A stretch of 64,000 bases of DNA from Bacillus solitudinis (lineage in GTDB: Bacteria; Bacillota; Bacilli; Bacillales; Bacillaceae_D), in contig NZ_KZ454943.1 in assembly GCF_002797395.1 (NCBI RefSeq), positions 1,471,768-1,535,767 of the forward strand. Direction: 5' to 3'. How positions within the stretch are numbered: position 1 is the stretch's first letter; each line of letters opens with the position of its first letter. The notes below the pieces were generated by a model that was not told the DNA's origin, did no database searches, and was given only the letters and a program-made list of their open reading frames with translations. The position numbers were made by a program, and so were the translations under genes. This document shows, piece after piece, positions 34,393 through 43,533 of this stretch.

Positions 34393-37300
34393 TTACTTTT
34401 GTAGTTGAATAACTGGTACATTTACTGTATTCTCCGCAATCGTTACGTCACGTTTTACAGAGTTATAACCATTTACGAATACACGTACATCGTAAGAACC
34501 ATCAACTAAAGCTAATGTTGCATTACCACTAGTTAAAGATGCTAATTCTACTAATTTACCGTCCTTATCAAAGGCTGCAACTAATCCTGTAGCATTTACA
34601 TTGTTTTCATTTACGACAAGTAAGTTTACATTTGATTTCTCAGCAACTACTTCATTTTGAAGTTTTACTTCAACTGCCTTTTCTTCGCCTTTTGCAATTG
34701 ATACTGTCGAGCTGTGATCCACTTTACCTTGTTGAGCAGTTACCGCTAAACGATACGTACCAGCAGCAAGATTATTAAATGTTAATTCAGCAGCATCTCC
34801 AGTCACCGTTTTACCTGCATCGGTAGAATCAGCATCAGCGTATGCATCAGTAAGTGTTACCGAATCAGCGTTAACTACGACCGCTTGACCAGCAGCATCT
34901 ACAAATGAGAATTTAACTTGGGCATTTCCACCAACTACAACCTCATGATTACGGTTTTCTAAGTTGTCACCAGCTTCCACTGTTACATTTGTTGCTTTTG
35001 TTTCAGCGCCATTTGCACGAATAACAACTTGATAAGCACCAGGAGTAAGCTCTTGGCTGTAAGCACTAGATTCAATTGTTGTGCTAGCAACAAATTCACC
35101 AGCTTCTTTTCCTTCTACAGACACTGCATAAAATGAAACTGTTCCACCTGCAACAGCTGCAAGGGTACCCTCTGCACGAACAACACCAGAAACATTAGCA
35201 GTTGTCGCTACATCTGCAAGAGTTACGTCGCTTGTTGCCGTTGCGTTTTTCGCAACCGTTACGTCATTTGTTTTTGTTACCTTACCAGACTTAGAAACTT
35301 CAACTTTGTAATCACCGGCTTCAACACTCTTGAATGAGTATACACCAGCATGGTTTACGTTTGTTTCAGCAACTACTTCGCTACCTTGTAGAAGTTTAAC
35401 TGTTGAGCCAGCTTCTGTTGTTACCGCTACGTTACCAGCAAGTGTAACACGGTCACCTTCAGTAATCACATCTTGGCTATTTGTTACATTCAATGCATAT
35501 TCAGTAGGAAGAACAAAGTCACCTGTTACTTTTACAGTATAAGAACCAGCTGGAATACGTTCGAATGAGAATTTGCTTCCATCAACTGTACCTTCAGCGA
35601 TTACTGCACCGTTTTGTACAAGCTCAGCTTTTAAGCCAGTTGTGTTTAAGACTTCGTTAACACCTTGAGCTGCTACTGTAAAGTCAAGCGCATTTCCTTG
35701 AACAAGATTTACGTTATGATCTGCATTTTGGCCTTCAGTTACTGAAACTTGACCAAGGTATAGAGCATCTGTTGTGTTATCAACCTTCACAGAATATGTT
35801 CCAGTTGGAAGTGTTACGTTAGAGAAACTATACTCCCCATTTGCATTTGTTGTTGCTTCTGCAACTTTACCATCTGCATTGTGAATTTCTACTGTTGCTG
35901 CTTCAACTACTGTCCCAGCAGGATTTTTCGCAACACCTGTCAAATTCATTGAACCGACTGTAGACATTTGGATACCAGCAAGTACATTCGTTTCACCATC
36001 AGCTTTCAATGTGAACTCGATCCAGTCTGTCGCTTTAAGAGCATTTGAAAGATTTGCTGTATAATCCTTTGATACTTGAAGGCGAAGCTTGTCGCCGAAG
36101 TTTAATTTGTTTCCAGCATTTGCAATATCAATTTTACCGTCAATAAATGAAAGGTCTGTATCTAAATCAAGCACTTCCCACTTCTCAGTTGTTTGGTTGA
36201 ATTTTTCAACTGCTACTGTTGCCTCAGTAATAGCTGCACCAGAAACTTTGTTTACTACGTTAGCTTGAACGCTGATGTTTGCTTTTGATAACGCACTAAG
36301 TCCTGTAGTGATGACTGTTACTGCCTCATCCTTAACAAGGGTCACTTTTTGAGCTTTAGGCTCGAATCCAGTTTTGCTGAATGTAACTTCTTGCTCGCCT
36401 TCTGTTAAGTTAGCTAAGTGGAAGAAACCTTCTTTGTCCGTTACTGTTGATTTGTTACCAACTTTAACTGTTACACCTTCAACTGCTGTAGAACCATCAC
36501 GTACAAAACCAGTTACAGCAGTTGCCGCTTCCACTTCTACTTTTTCTGATGTAAAAGTTAAACTCGTCCGATTGCCTTTATAAGAAAGCTTATACTGAGT
36601 ATCTTCAACTTGTTTTGAAGTTGTAAGAACAACGGTGCTGCTTGCATTAGAAGCACTTGCTTCTGAAGCCTTTAATGTTGCTTCCTTTACTTCAAGGCCC
36701 TCAATTACGAAGTCTTCAGCTTTTACGTCAGCTGCATCTAATTCTTGATTGAATGTTACCTCAACTGTTGTATCATTTACGAAGTTAACAGAAGTAAGAC
36801 CAACTTCTTGTGTATATTGTAAAACTAACGCACGATCAATAAATGTCGCAAATTGTGCACGGCTTACAGGTTCTTTAGGGCGGAAATCGTTTACGTTTGT
36901 AATGCCATTTTGAGCTAAAATTTCAATGTTTGCACGATGACTAGCATCTGCTTTCTCAAGGTCATTAATTGTAACATTCTTGTTGTTCGCCTCGAAACCG
37001 AATGCATTTACAAGAATTGAAGCCATTTGCATACGTGTTAATGTATCACCATTTCCGAATGTTCCATCTGCGTAACCATTCATGATATTGGCATCTTTCA
37101 TAGCTTGTGCAACTGGAGCATGGTAGCTATCCTTTGACAAGTCAGCGAATGGTGCAACTTCTACTGTTTCAGACACTTCTAGCTTAAGTGCAGAAGCAAT
37201 CATTGCAGCTGCTTGACCACGAATGATGCTCTGACTCGGCTTGAATGTTCCATCCGGATAACCGTTAATAATTTCTAAATCTACTAAGTTAGCAATTTCA

Positions 37301-37449
37301 GTAGCTGCCCAGAAATCTGCTCCTACGTCAGAGAAGCTCTTTGACGCTGCTTCTACGTTTTGAACAGGCACTGCCACCGCTGATGCAACAACTGCTGCTG
37401 TTAATGAAGTAGCTAGAAACTTACGGTATGATTTTGGTTGATAACTCAT
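34393..37449 (-). CDS. Probable major S-layer protein: three SLH domains plus repeated beta modules
   Basis: 1018 residues from the ATG at 37449, chosen because MSYQPKSYRKFLATSLTAAV is a typical S-layer signal peptide and AAGGGGG precedes it; an upstream in-frame extension is unlikely. Cleavage is expected after VEA (about 34). Three SLH domains follow (about 36-85, 98-148, 155-205), then an Ig-like segment (about 210-300) and at least six repeated carboxypeptidase-regulatory-like beta modules. Their recurrent motif is GEYSFSNV or GVYSFKSV followed by GxYxVxV. No cysteine is seen and the composition is acidic with much Val, Ala and Thr, as in S-layer proteins. Best candidate client of SecA2-SlaP. 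Confidence 0.88.
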   Translation of the reverse strand: MSYQPKSYRKFLATSLTAAVVASAVAVPVQNVEAASKSFSDVGADFWAATEIANLVDLEIINGYPDGTFKPSQSIIRGQAAAMIASALKLEVSETVEVAPFADLSKDSYHAPVAQAMKDANIMNGYADGTFGNGDTLTRMQMASILVNAFGFEANNKNVTINDLEKADASHRANIEILAQNGITNVNDFRPKEPVSRAQFATFIDRALVLQYTQEVGLTSVNFVNDTTVEVTFNQELDAADVKAEDFVIEGLEVKEATLKASEASASNASSTVVLTTSKQVEDTQYKLSYKGNRTSLTFTSEKVEVEAATAVTGFVRDGSTAVEGVTVKVGNKSTVTDKEGFFHLANLTEGEQEVTFSKTGFEPKAQKVTLVKDEAVTVITTGLSALSKANISVQANVVNKVSGAAITEATVAVEKFNQTTEKWEVLDLDTDLSFIDGKIDIANAGNKLNFGDKLRLQVSKDYTANLSNALKATDWIEFTLKADGETNVLAGIQMSTVGSMNLTGVAKNPAGTVVEAATVEIHNADGKVAEATTNANGEYSFSNVTLPTGTYSVKVDNTTDALYLGQVSVTEGQNADHNVNLVQGNALDFTVAAQGVNEVLNTTGLKAELVQNGAVIAEGTVDGSKFSFERIPAGSYTVKVTGDFVLPTEYALNVTNSQDVITEGDRVTLAGNVAVTTEAGSTVKLLQGSEVVAETNVNHAGVYSFKSVEAGDYKVEVSKSGKVTKTNDVTVAKNATATSDVTLADVATTANVSGVVRAEGTLAAVAGGTVSFYAVSVEGKEAGEFVASTTIESSAYSQELTPGAYQVVIRANGAETKATNVTVEAGDNLENRNHEVVVGGNAQVKFSFVDAAGQAVVVNADSVTLTDAYADADSTDAGKTVTGDAAELTFNNLAAGTYRLAVTAQQGKVDHSSTVSIAKGEEKAVEVKLQNEVVAEKSNVNLLVVNENNVNATGLVAAFDKDGKLVELASLTSGNATLALVDGSYDVRVFVNGYNSVKRDVTIAENTVNVPVIQLQK

Positions 37450-37946
37450 GTTTATAATTTCCCCCTTGGTATATGTGTATCTAAAGTTTAGGTCGTCCCC
37501 ATTATGTATTAGTGAACCGCCCCCTGAACCTAGACTCAGAATATCAATTTGCAGAAAAGCTCTCAATACTAAAAATATGGTAAGCGGGGATAGTTACTGG
37601 GCGTTTTGGATCAATCCTTCCAAACATCCTAATCAAAATTAGGATATATTTCTGAATATATTTTTAGCGATTAATTGATTTACCAGTACTTTGAAATCAA
37701 AAGTACAGTAGTTCTCAATTATTCGAAGAGTTTTGAAATTAATAGGAGATTTAAAAAATTGAGGCATGAGTTCCAACGAGTTTTGGGATGTTAACTTGAA
37801 TTTGATTGATAGAAAGGGTGGCCTCTTAACTAAAGTGAGGAGAGAGTGATTTATTTAACATTTTCTCGGTTTTCAAGTTTTCCGAGATTACCGACCTTAT
37901 TCGAAGAAACGGCATCACAACCACACATGACACGAAAACCAGAAGA
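37450..37946 (-). other. Long upstream region of the S-layer gene
   Basis: About 500 bases without a gene between the S-layer start and the kinase terminator. S-layer genes often have strong promoters and long stable leaders, and this region would have room for both. I could not assign a consensus promoter. Two small inverted repeats are visible: ATATATTTCTGAATATAT near 37646 and TCTCGG / CCGAGA near 37865-37895. Confidence 0.45.
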
Positions 37947-37976
37947 AAACCTCAGCCGACGATCTGGCTGAGGTTT
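37944..37976 (-). terminator. Intrinsic terminator of the tyrosine kinase operon
   Basis: AAACCTCAGCC (37947-37957) pairs perfectly with GGCTGAGGTTT (37966-37976), with TTTTCTTCT following on the minus strand. It lies just after the kinase stop. Confidence 0.8.
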
Positions 37977-37983
37977 CAATTTA

Positions 37984-38700
37984 TTATTTAGAAGTTCCGT
38001 AGTAATAGTAGTAACTATTATCGTCACCTTTAGGCTTTTGATTCAATACTACCCCAAGCACCTTTGCTTGGGCCTGAGTAAGAAGCTCTTTTGCTTTTAA
38101 CGCTCCGGCACGGTCAGTCTTCCCACTATTCACAACAAAAATAGAACCATCACATTGATTAGCCAAGACCTGAGCATCCGCTACAGCAAGCACTGGCGGT
38201 GTATCAAAGAAAACGAAGTCATATGCGGTACTCGCTTCTTCCATAAATCGACTCATTGCTCGCGATCCTAAGAGCTCAGATGGATTTGGAGGAATCGGCC
38301 CACTCGTCATTAAGTCAAGTTTTTCCACGTCAGTTCGAGAAACAGATCCTTCAAAGGTTGACTGTCCAGTTAATACATTCGTCAGACCGAGCGTGTTCGG
38401 TGTTTGGAACGTGTAGTGGACAGTTGGCTTTCGTAAATCTGCATCGACTAGAAGAACTCGCTTTCCTTGTTGCGCGAAAACCACAGCAAGATTAGCGACA
38501 GTTGTTGACTTTCCCTCCCCTGGTCCTGCAGACGTCACAAGAATTTTTTGAAGGTTTTCCTCAAGAGACGCAAACTGAATATTTGTTCGAACCGAACGAT
38601 ATTGCTCGGCAATTGGAGATTTCGGTTCAATATGACTAATAACTTTCCGTTGCTCTGAAGCCTTATCAGCTAACCGATTTTTTCTGCTCACTTGTTTCAC
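37984..38700 (-). CDS. Bacterial tyrosine kinase (CpsD/CapB/PtkA family)
   Basis: 238 residues. Seen are Walker A ILVTSAGPGEGKSTTVANLA (about 52), Walker A' RVLLVDADLRKPTVH, Walker B DFVFFDTPPVLAVADAQV and a C-terminal tyrosine cluster DDNSYYYYYGTSK, the autophosphorylation tail of BY-kinases. It is cytoplasmic and activated by the membrane modulator encoded just upstream, whose reading frame it overlaps by 35 bases. The GTG start has a weak site, consistent with translational coupling. BY-kinases control polysaccharide chain length; in B. subtilis PtkA also phosphorylates Ugd, and a ugd gene lies 8 kb away. Confidence 0.92.
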   Translation of the reverse strand: MKQVSRKNRLADKASEQRKVISHIEPKSPIAEQYRSVRTNIQFASLEENLQKILVTSAGPGEGKSTTVANLAVVFAQQGKRVLLVDADLRKPTVHYTFQTPNTLGLTNVLTGQSTFEGSVSRTDVEKLDLMTSGPIPPNPSELLGSRAMSRFMEEASTAYDFVFFDTPPVLAVADAQVLANQCDGSIFVVNSGKTDRAGALKAKELLTQAQAKVLGVVLNQKPKGDDNSYYYYYGTSK

Positions 38701-39418
38701 GTCCTATCCGTTTTGACCTTGATTTCGAAGGAGTATCAATTTCATCCATTTGTGAAATGGTTCCGAGTATAGGCAACTCCAAATACTTCTCAATATCCTG
38801 CTCAGAACGGATGGATTGATCTAAGTACTCAAGTAAAAATGTCAAACCAACAGCTGCCATTAAACCAACAACAAAGGCAATTGCCATGTTCAACTGAGGG
38901 TTTGGGGCTACAGGGTTTGAGCTGTCTGTTAATTCAGCACTTGCAAGAATAACAACATTATCAACACGAAGTAAATTAGAAATCTCTCGTTGAAATACGG
39001 CTGCTGTCGTATTCGCAATTTCAACAGCTAACGCAGGATTTGGGTCCTCCACTCGGATTGTAACCACTTGTGACTGACCTTCTTGTGTAACATTAAGTTG
39101 ACCATTTAATTGACGATGAGTGCGATCCAAATTCATTTCGGCCACAACTTGGTCAAGAATATATGGACTTTTCATAACTACATTATAGGTTTGAATATAC
39201 TTTGAATCGACATCAAAACCAGCAGCTTGTAGAGCTGAAGCAGTGCCTGCAGCTTGCTGACTAACTAATATTTGTGTCGATGCTTGATAAATCGGGGTAA
39301 GGTAAAAGAAGCTAATTGCACCACTTGCGCCAACGGCAAGCACTGTAACAAGAATGATCATGACAAATCGTTTTTTTATCGTTTCAACTATTTCCCGAAG
39401 ACTTATCGTTTCTTCCAT
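38666..39418 (-). CDS. Tyrosine kinase modulator / Wzz-type chain length protein
   Basis: 250 residues from an ATG at 39418, chosen because GGAGG lies ten bases upstream; a start 18 bases earlier has none. Two membrane segments (about 22-44 and 172-192) flank an extracellular region, the Wzz/CpsC layout. Near the second segment is the proline-rich LTDSSNPVAPNPQLNMAIAF block, typical for the family. The short cytoplasmic C-terminus activates the kinase encoded next. It should couple kinase activity to polymer export. Confidence 0.9.
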   Translation of the reverse strand: MEETISLREIVETIKKRFVMIILVTVLAVGASGAISFFYLTPIYQASTQILVSQQAAGTASALQAAGFDVDSKYIQTYNVVMKSPYILDQVVAEMNLDRTHRQLNGQLNVTQEGQSQVVTIRVEDPNPALAVEIANTTAAVFQREISNLLRVDNVVILASAELTDSSNPVAPNPQLNMAIAFVVGLMAAVGLTFLLEYLDQSIRSEQDIEKYLELPILGTISQMDEIDTPSKSRSKRIGRETSEQKKSVS

Positions 39419-39557
39419 AACATCAATATCCTCCATAAACCATTCTCGGTAGACTTGTACTTTGTAAGAATACCATAAAAAACAGACAGAAAGTGAGAAA
39501 ATCCCGAAAAAATTTTACGTTTTTAGGAGAGATATGACAATTTTCTCCTATATTGCA

Positions 39558-39593
39558 AAGAAAAAAAGGGCCCTTTGGTGGACCCCCTTTTTA
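39558..39593 (-). terminator. Intrinsic terminator of the SLH protein gene at 39595
   Basis: AAAAGGG and CCCCTTTTT arms flank a CCCTTTGGTGGA loop just after the stop codon. The A-run before 39566 gives the U-tract on the minus strand. Confidence 0.6.
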
Positions 39594-39594
39594 A

Positions 39595-41889
39595 TTAGTT
39601 CATTAAGTCTTGAACTTTTAGTAAGCGATCAAGCATTTTTGCCATTTGAGCACGAGTTGTTGACTCTTTCGGGTCAAACTCACCACTCTCTTTTCCTTCC
39701 ATAATTCCCGCTTGTAATAGACGTTCAACATCTGTTTGAGCCCAATCACCAATACGGTTTACATCAGGATATTGCGTAAGAGATTTTGTTGCATCAAGCT
39801 TGCTTTCATTAACGCCAATGTGCTCCATCGCACGTGAAATCATTGCAGCAGCTTGTTGACGCGTTACTTTTTCATTTGGAGAGAAGGTTCCGTCTTGGCG
39901 TCCTTGAACGATACCCGCTTCAATCACCGGTAAAAATTCAGCCATAAACCATTCGTCACCAGCTACATCCTTAAATTGATTTTCATAGTTTTCTGATGAA
40001 ACAAGACCAAGTGCACGACTAAGCAAAACAGCTAATTGAATACGAGTTACCGACTCATTCGGAGCAACCGTGCCGTTTTCTCTACCTTGGAAAATATCAC
40101 GAACAGACAAACGGTCAATTTCTGGCTTTGCCCAGAATGTATTAGGTAAATCTTTAAATATTACTGGTTCGCGCTCAACAACAACATATTTACTAAATGT
40201 GAAAGAAGCAAAACGTACAGCTTCTCCAAATGTTTGAGTCGGAACAACCGTTGGCTCACCATCCACATTTAAAACAACAACATTGTCTAAATTCTCAACA
40301 TTATCAATTGGAATTTCACGATAAACATAACTTGAGAAGTTACTAATGTTCGCTTGACGTTCACCTGAGCTAACAGTAAGGCTAAAATCAACTACCTCAG
40401 ACTTTTTATTTGATAAACCTTTTGGACTAGTAGACAATTTCCCATTAACAATCTCAGTTTCTGCAGCAGTTGCAGGATTTGCTGAAATGTTAATAGTAAA
40501 TTCGGCTTCTTCTCCTAATTGAAGAGCTTGACGAATCTTATCTTCTGAAAGCTCATTAACTGGAATACTAATGCTTCCAGTATCAGTTTCAACATCGATT
40601 ATCAGATTCTTATTTGGAGAGTTTAATAACGCTAGAACCGCTTCCTTTGGTAAACGAAGCTCAGCTAGCTCACCTTCTACACGCTCAAGCTGTACCTTCA
40701 CACGGTCTGCAGTTGGGTTATTCGCTAGTACTTCAGCTAATTTACCTGAATCTACTTTCGTTATAGCCTTCACTATACCAGTCGACGTTGTTTCACGTTC
40801 AACCGTAGTCGTATTACCTGCATCTACTGAAGTTCCCGGACGGTCTGGCAAATTAGGAATTGGTTCTGGATCTGGTGTTGGATCAGTTGGAGGAGGTGTA
40901 CCGCCACCGGTGTTAGGGCTACTTATAGTTATTTTTTTTGAAGCAATTCGTAAATCTTCGTCATTTTTCAGATGTGCAGTTACAGTATACTCACCTGCCA
41001 TGGTTGGGATGAATTTATCTGCATCTTCGCCGAGCGTATTAACAACTCCAGAAGGGTTTGTAATTTTCCAAGTCACATCACTTGTAATTGAAGGAGAAAT
41101 TCCACCGTGCATTACTTTTAATATGATTCTTTGTTCATTATTCACTTGCTTGGTTCCTTCAATAACAAAACTCGATTTCCCCGGGGCTGCAACAGCTGTT
41201 TTCAACAACTCAGAACGAGCATCGCCGTTAGGATCCACAGAAGAATTAAAGCTTTTTTCATATCTAAACAAACCAGTTAATCCAATACCTAAAGCCTCAG
41301 TAAGACGACCATCTAAATCATCATATTTAGTGTCTCTAGTATTTTCAACTGCTTTTAATATTGCTTCCTCATAAGTGCCACTTAATAGTTCAATAACAAA
41401 CCCTGGACTGTTTACTTTTGTCTCTAAATCTCCAAAAAACTCAATCATTTGTGCTGTTGTCACAGTTCCGTTAAAAAGATCTTGGTAATTTTTGCTCTGA
41501 CTTTCACGGTAAGAAACTATAGCATCTTCAAGCTCTCCTGCACTGGTGTAACTAGAGTAAAACAGTTTACCAGTTTCTTTGATTAATTCAAGAAATGCAC
41601 CTTCCTTTGTAGAATCAACCTTTGTTGGATATTCCGCAATTGAAAAATCACCAATTTTATTAAAAGATTGCTGTAGAATTGTAGCATCCGCTGTTCTATT
41701 GTCATTCTTATAAAAATTAATCATTCTTTGTGATAAATCATGAATTTGTTGCTCAGTATTTGATGCCTCAACCTCGGCTGCACTAACCTGCACTCCACCA
41801 ATTGGTGCCGTAGCTGCTAAAGGTGTTACAACTAAAGCTGTTGCAAGCATGATACTCATTGCTTTTTTTGTAAAGGGATACTTTATCAT
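39595..41889 (-). CDS. SLH-domain surface protein with Ig-like segment
   Basis: 764 residues from the ATG at 41889 (AAGGAG nine bases upstream); a start 24 bases earlier is less likely. Signal peptide to about residue 40 (VQVSAAEVE). Then a helical region (about 42-225), an Ig-like or PKD-like segment (about 230-320, FIPTMAGEYTVTAHLKND), a Pro/Thr-rich linker (TPPPTDPTPDPEPIPNLPD), a beta domain (about 355-570) and three C-terminal SLH domains (about 585-632, 648-700, 714-762). No catalytic motif was seen. It is likely a structural or adhesive S-layer-associated protein. Many SLH surface proteins share this layout, with SLH domains at the C-terminus. Confidence 0.86.
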   Translation of the reverse strand: MIKYPFTKKAMSIMLATALVVTPLAATAPIGGVQVSAAEVEASNTEQQIHDLSQRMINFYKNDNRTADATILQQSFNKIGDFSIAEYPTKVDSTKEGAFLELIKETGKLFYSSYTSAGELEDAIVSYRESQSKNYQDLFNGTVTTAQMIEFFGDLETKVNSPGFVIELLSGTYEEAILKAVENTRDTKYDDLDGRLTEALGIGLTGLFRYEKSFNSSVDPNGDARSELLKTAVAAPGKSSFVIEGTKQVNNEQRIILKVMHGGISPSITSDVTWKITNPSGVVNTLGEDADKFIPTMAGEYTVTAHLKNDEDLRIASKKITISSPNTGGGTPPPTDPTPDPEPIPNLPDRPGTSVDAGNTTTVERETTSTGIVKAITKVDSGKLAEVLANNPTADRVKVQLERVEGELAELRLPKEAVLALLNSPNKNLIIDVETDTGSISIPVNELSEDKIRQALQLGEEAEFTINISANPATAAETEIVNGKLSTSPKGLSNKKSEVVDFSLTVSSGERQANISNFSSYVYREIPIDNVENLDNVVVLNVDGEPTVVPTQTFGEAVRFASFTFSKYVVVEREPVIFKDLPNTFWAKPEIDRLSVRDIFQGRENGTVAPNESVTRIQLAVLLSRALGLVSSENYENQFKDVAGDEWFMAEFLPVIEAGIVQGRQDGTFSPNEKVTRQQAAAMISRAMEHIGVNESKLDATKSLTQYPDVNRIGDWAQTDVERLLQAGIMEGKESGEFDPKESTTRAQMAKMLDRLLKVQDLMN

Positions 41890-42079
41890 TTTGCCACTCC
41901 TTCTATTTTTCAAATTGTTAAGTCGTGTCTATATTAACAAGTATGTAAACTAGTTAATTATATATAGTACTCTACTAATATTAATATTAATTTCCTTAAA
42001 TTACAACTAATAATTGTCATTTATTAACTAGTTTAGTACCAGTTTCTTCTTGAGAAACAACTGAATATATCCAATAACC

Positions 42080-42895
42080 TTAGTTATTCATTAATGCTTT
42101 TAACTCACTCTGTTGAGCAGCTTTCTTTGCTTCGTAGGAAGCTTGAAAGTCTTGTGCCGCTTGTTTACTATGCCCGTTAGTTGCAAGTTCGGTTTGTAAT
42201 TGACGATACTTGGCATAGAAAGCAGCATCTGCACTCGCCTCAAGTTGCTCGGCACGGGAACGATACTTACCTGCATCAACTGTACCATCTTCACTATCCA
42301 TATATTCATCAAACGCTTGTTGTACTAACGAATCCAACTTCCCTTGATGCTCCCACTCCAAGCGCTGAAACTCCGGGAAATACTGATTTTTTATTGATGT
42401 TACCGAATCATTCGACTGTGGACTAGTAGGCGCATTATTGGTTTCCTTGTCACTTTGGTTACCTGTTTCTCCCGTTTTTCCTTGCCCACTTCCGCCAGTT
42501 CCGTTTGCTCCATTTGTTTCACTTGTTCCATTTGAATTAGTTGAATTGTTTGAATTGTTTGTTCCCGCTGAATCAGTTCCAACAGAGGTTTTAGATGTAT
42601 CATTTGAATCAGCAAGCTTTGCATCATCAGCGATAATCATTCTGTCTCCATCTGCTGTTTCCGCGGCATATACTGTATTTCGGTTTGTCGTATCCACGGT
42701 TTCTGTCTTGTCTTCTGTTTCATTTCTGTCCGAGTTAGCTTGAACGACGTCCTGTTCTTCGACCTTCTCTTCATCTAATGGGGTCACGCCACCAACTTCA
42801 GCTGATTGCTCAACACGCTGTTGAAAAACCGTGCTACCAATCACAATGAGTAAAACTAAAAACAAACTTGATCCGATTAGCCAACCTTTTTTCAT
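42080..42895 (-). CDS. Membrane-anchored protein with Asn/Thr/Ser-rich linker and coiled C-terminus
   Basis: 271 residues. One N-terminal membrane segment (about 5-25) is followed by an acidic stretch and a low-complexity Thr/Asn/Ser/Gly region (about 95-150), then a charged helical C-terminus (about 165-271). I do not recognise a family. The C-terminal YRSRAEQLEASADAAFYAKY / LQTEL segment lines up with the C-terminus of the protein at 43534-44127 (YQSSAREAEKTFREQFWTEY / LQDEM) in spacing of Tyr, Ala, Phe, Leu-Gln and Gly, so the two appear paralogous. AAGGAGAG precedes the ATG. The low-complexity part is probably an exposed spacer. Confidence 0.75.
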   Translation of the reverse strand: MKKGWLIGSSLFLVLLIVIGSTVFQQRVEQSAEVGGVTPLDEEKVEEQDVVQANSDRNETEDKTETVDTTNRNTVYAAETADGDRMIIADDAKLADSNDTSKTSVGTDSAGTNNSNNSTNSNGTSETNGANGTGGSGQGKTGETGNQSDKETNNAPTSPQSNDSVTSIKNQYFPEFQRLEWEHQGKLDSLVQQAFDEYMDSEDGTVDAGKYRSRAEQLEASADAAFYAKYRQLQTELATNGHSKQAAQDFQASYEAKKAAQQSELKALMNN

Positions 42896-42929
42896 GATTA
42901 ATCTCTCCTTCTGTCCTGACCTAATCCTT

Positions 42930-43442
42930 TCATTGTACTTTACTATGTTTCTTACGTCTATGTTTCCAGCTGGATATAAGCAGATAGAAGGATATCCCTA
43001 TTAACCCACCTAATGAATCTAGTTTCACATCCTCAATCAATCCTGTCCTTCCAGGGTGAAGAAAATGGCGATATTCATCAATGGAAGCAAAGAGTATGAC
43101 TATAGACAAGGCCAGGACAACTCGCCAAAACCAATACAATCGTGTCACGCTTAGTAAGCGCAATGTTAAAAAGCCTAGAATAGCAAACACGGAAAGATGC
43201 GCACCTTTGCGAATAAAGAATTCGACAAACCCTTCTGCTCCTCGTTCCTTAACACTAATTTCGGACTCCGCATATGTAAACGATACCCAACCAAACCAAG
43301 ACTCGGCCCAATCGACATTATACCCTCTTAAAATCGGGCGTAAGTCCTGTTCCGAGTATGGTTGAGATGAAGCATACACGATAATTGACACCCACACCAA
43401 CAGGAGAGCTGCAGTCACAGCTATTTTCGATCGCTTTTGCAA
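42930..43442 (-). CDS. VanZ-like family protein
   Basis: 170 residues from a TTG with AGGTGAT upstream. Four membrane segments and the VanZ-like block FFIRKGAHLSVFAILGFLTL (about 75-95), then SIDEYRHFLHPGRTGLIEDV near 118-138, define the family. VanZ-like proteins are small membrane proteins, some linked to glycopeptide tolerance, but most have no known function. It lies between two paralogous membrane-anchored proteins, which suggests a small envelope cluster. Confidence 0.85.
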   Translation of the reverse strand: MQKRSKIAVTAALLLVWVSIIVYASSQPYSEQDLRPILRGYNVDWAESWFGWVSFTYAESEISVKERGAEGFVEFFIRKGAHLSVFAILGFLTLRLLSVTRLYWFWRVVLALSIVILFASIDEYRHFLHPGRTGLIEDVKLDSLGGLIGISFYLLISSWKHRRKKHSKVQ

Positions 43443-43533
43443 AAAATCACCTATTCTTCTCTATTAAAAATTCCGCTCAATAAATCCCTCCATTATTTTA
43501 CATCGTTTTCCAATTAAGAGCAATTGCTTTTCT

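Noticed and set aside
37450-37566. N-terminal extension of the S-layer gene to 37566
   Set aside because: The added 39 residues precede a typical signal peptide start and lack a ribosome site; the ATG at 37449 has one.
40571-41374. 267-codon plus-strand frame inside the SLH protein gene
   Set aside because: It is antisense to a well supported gene with signal peptide and SLH domains, with no ribosome site; composition rich in Ser and Val is typical of a shadow.
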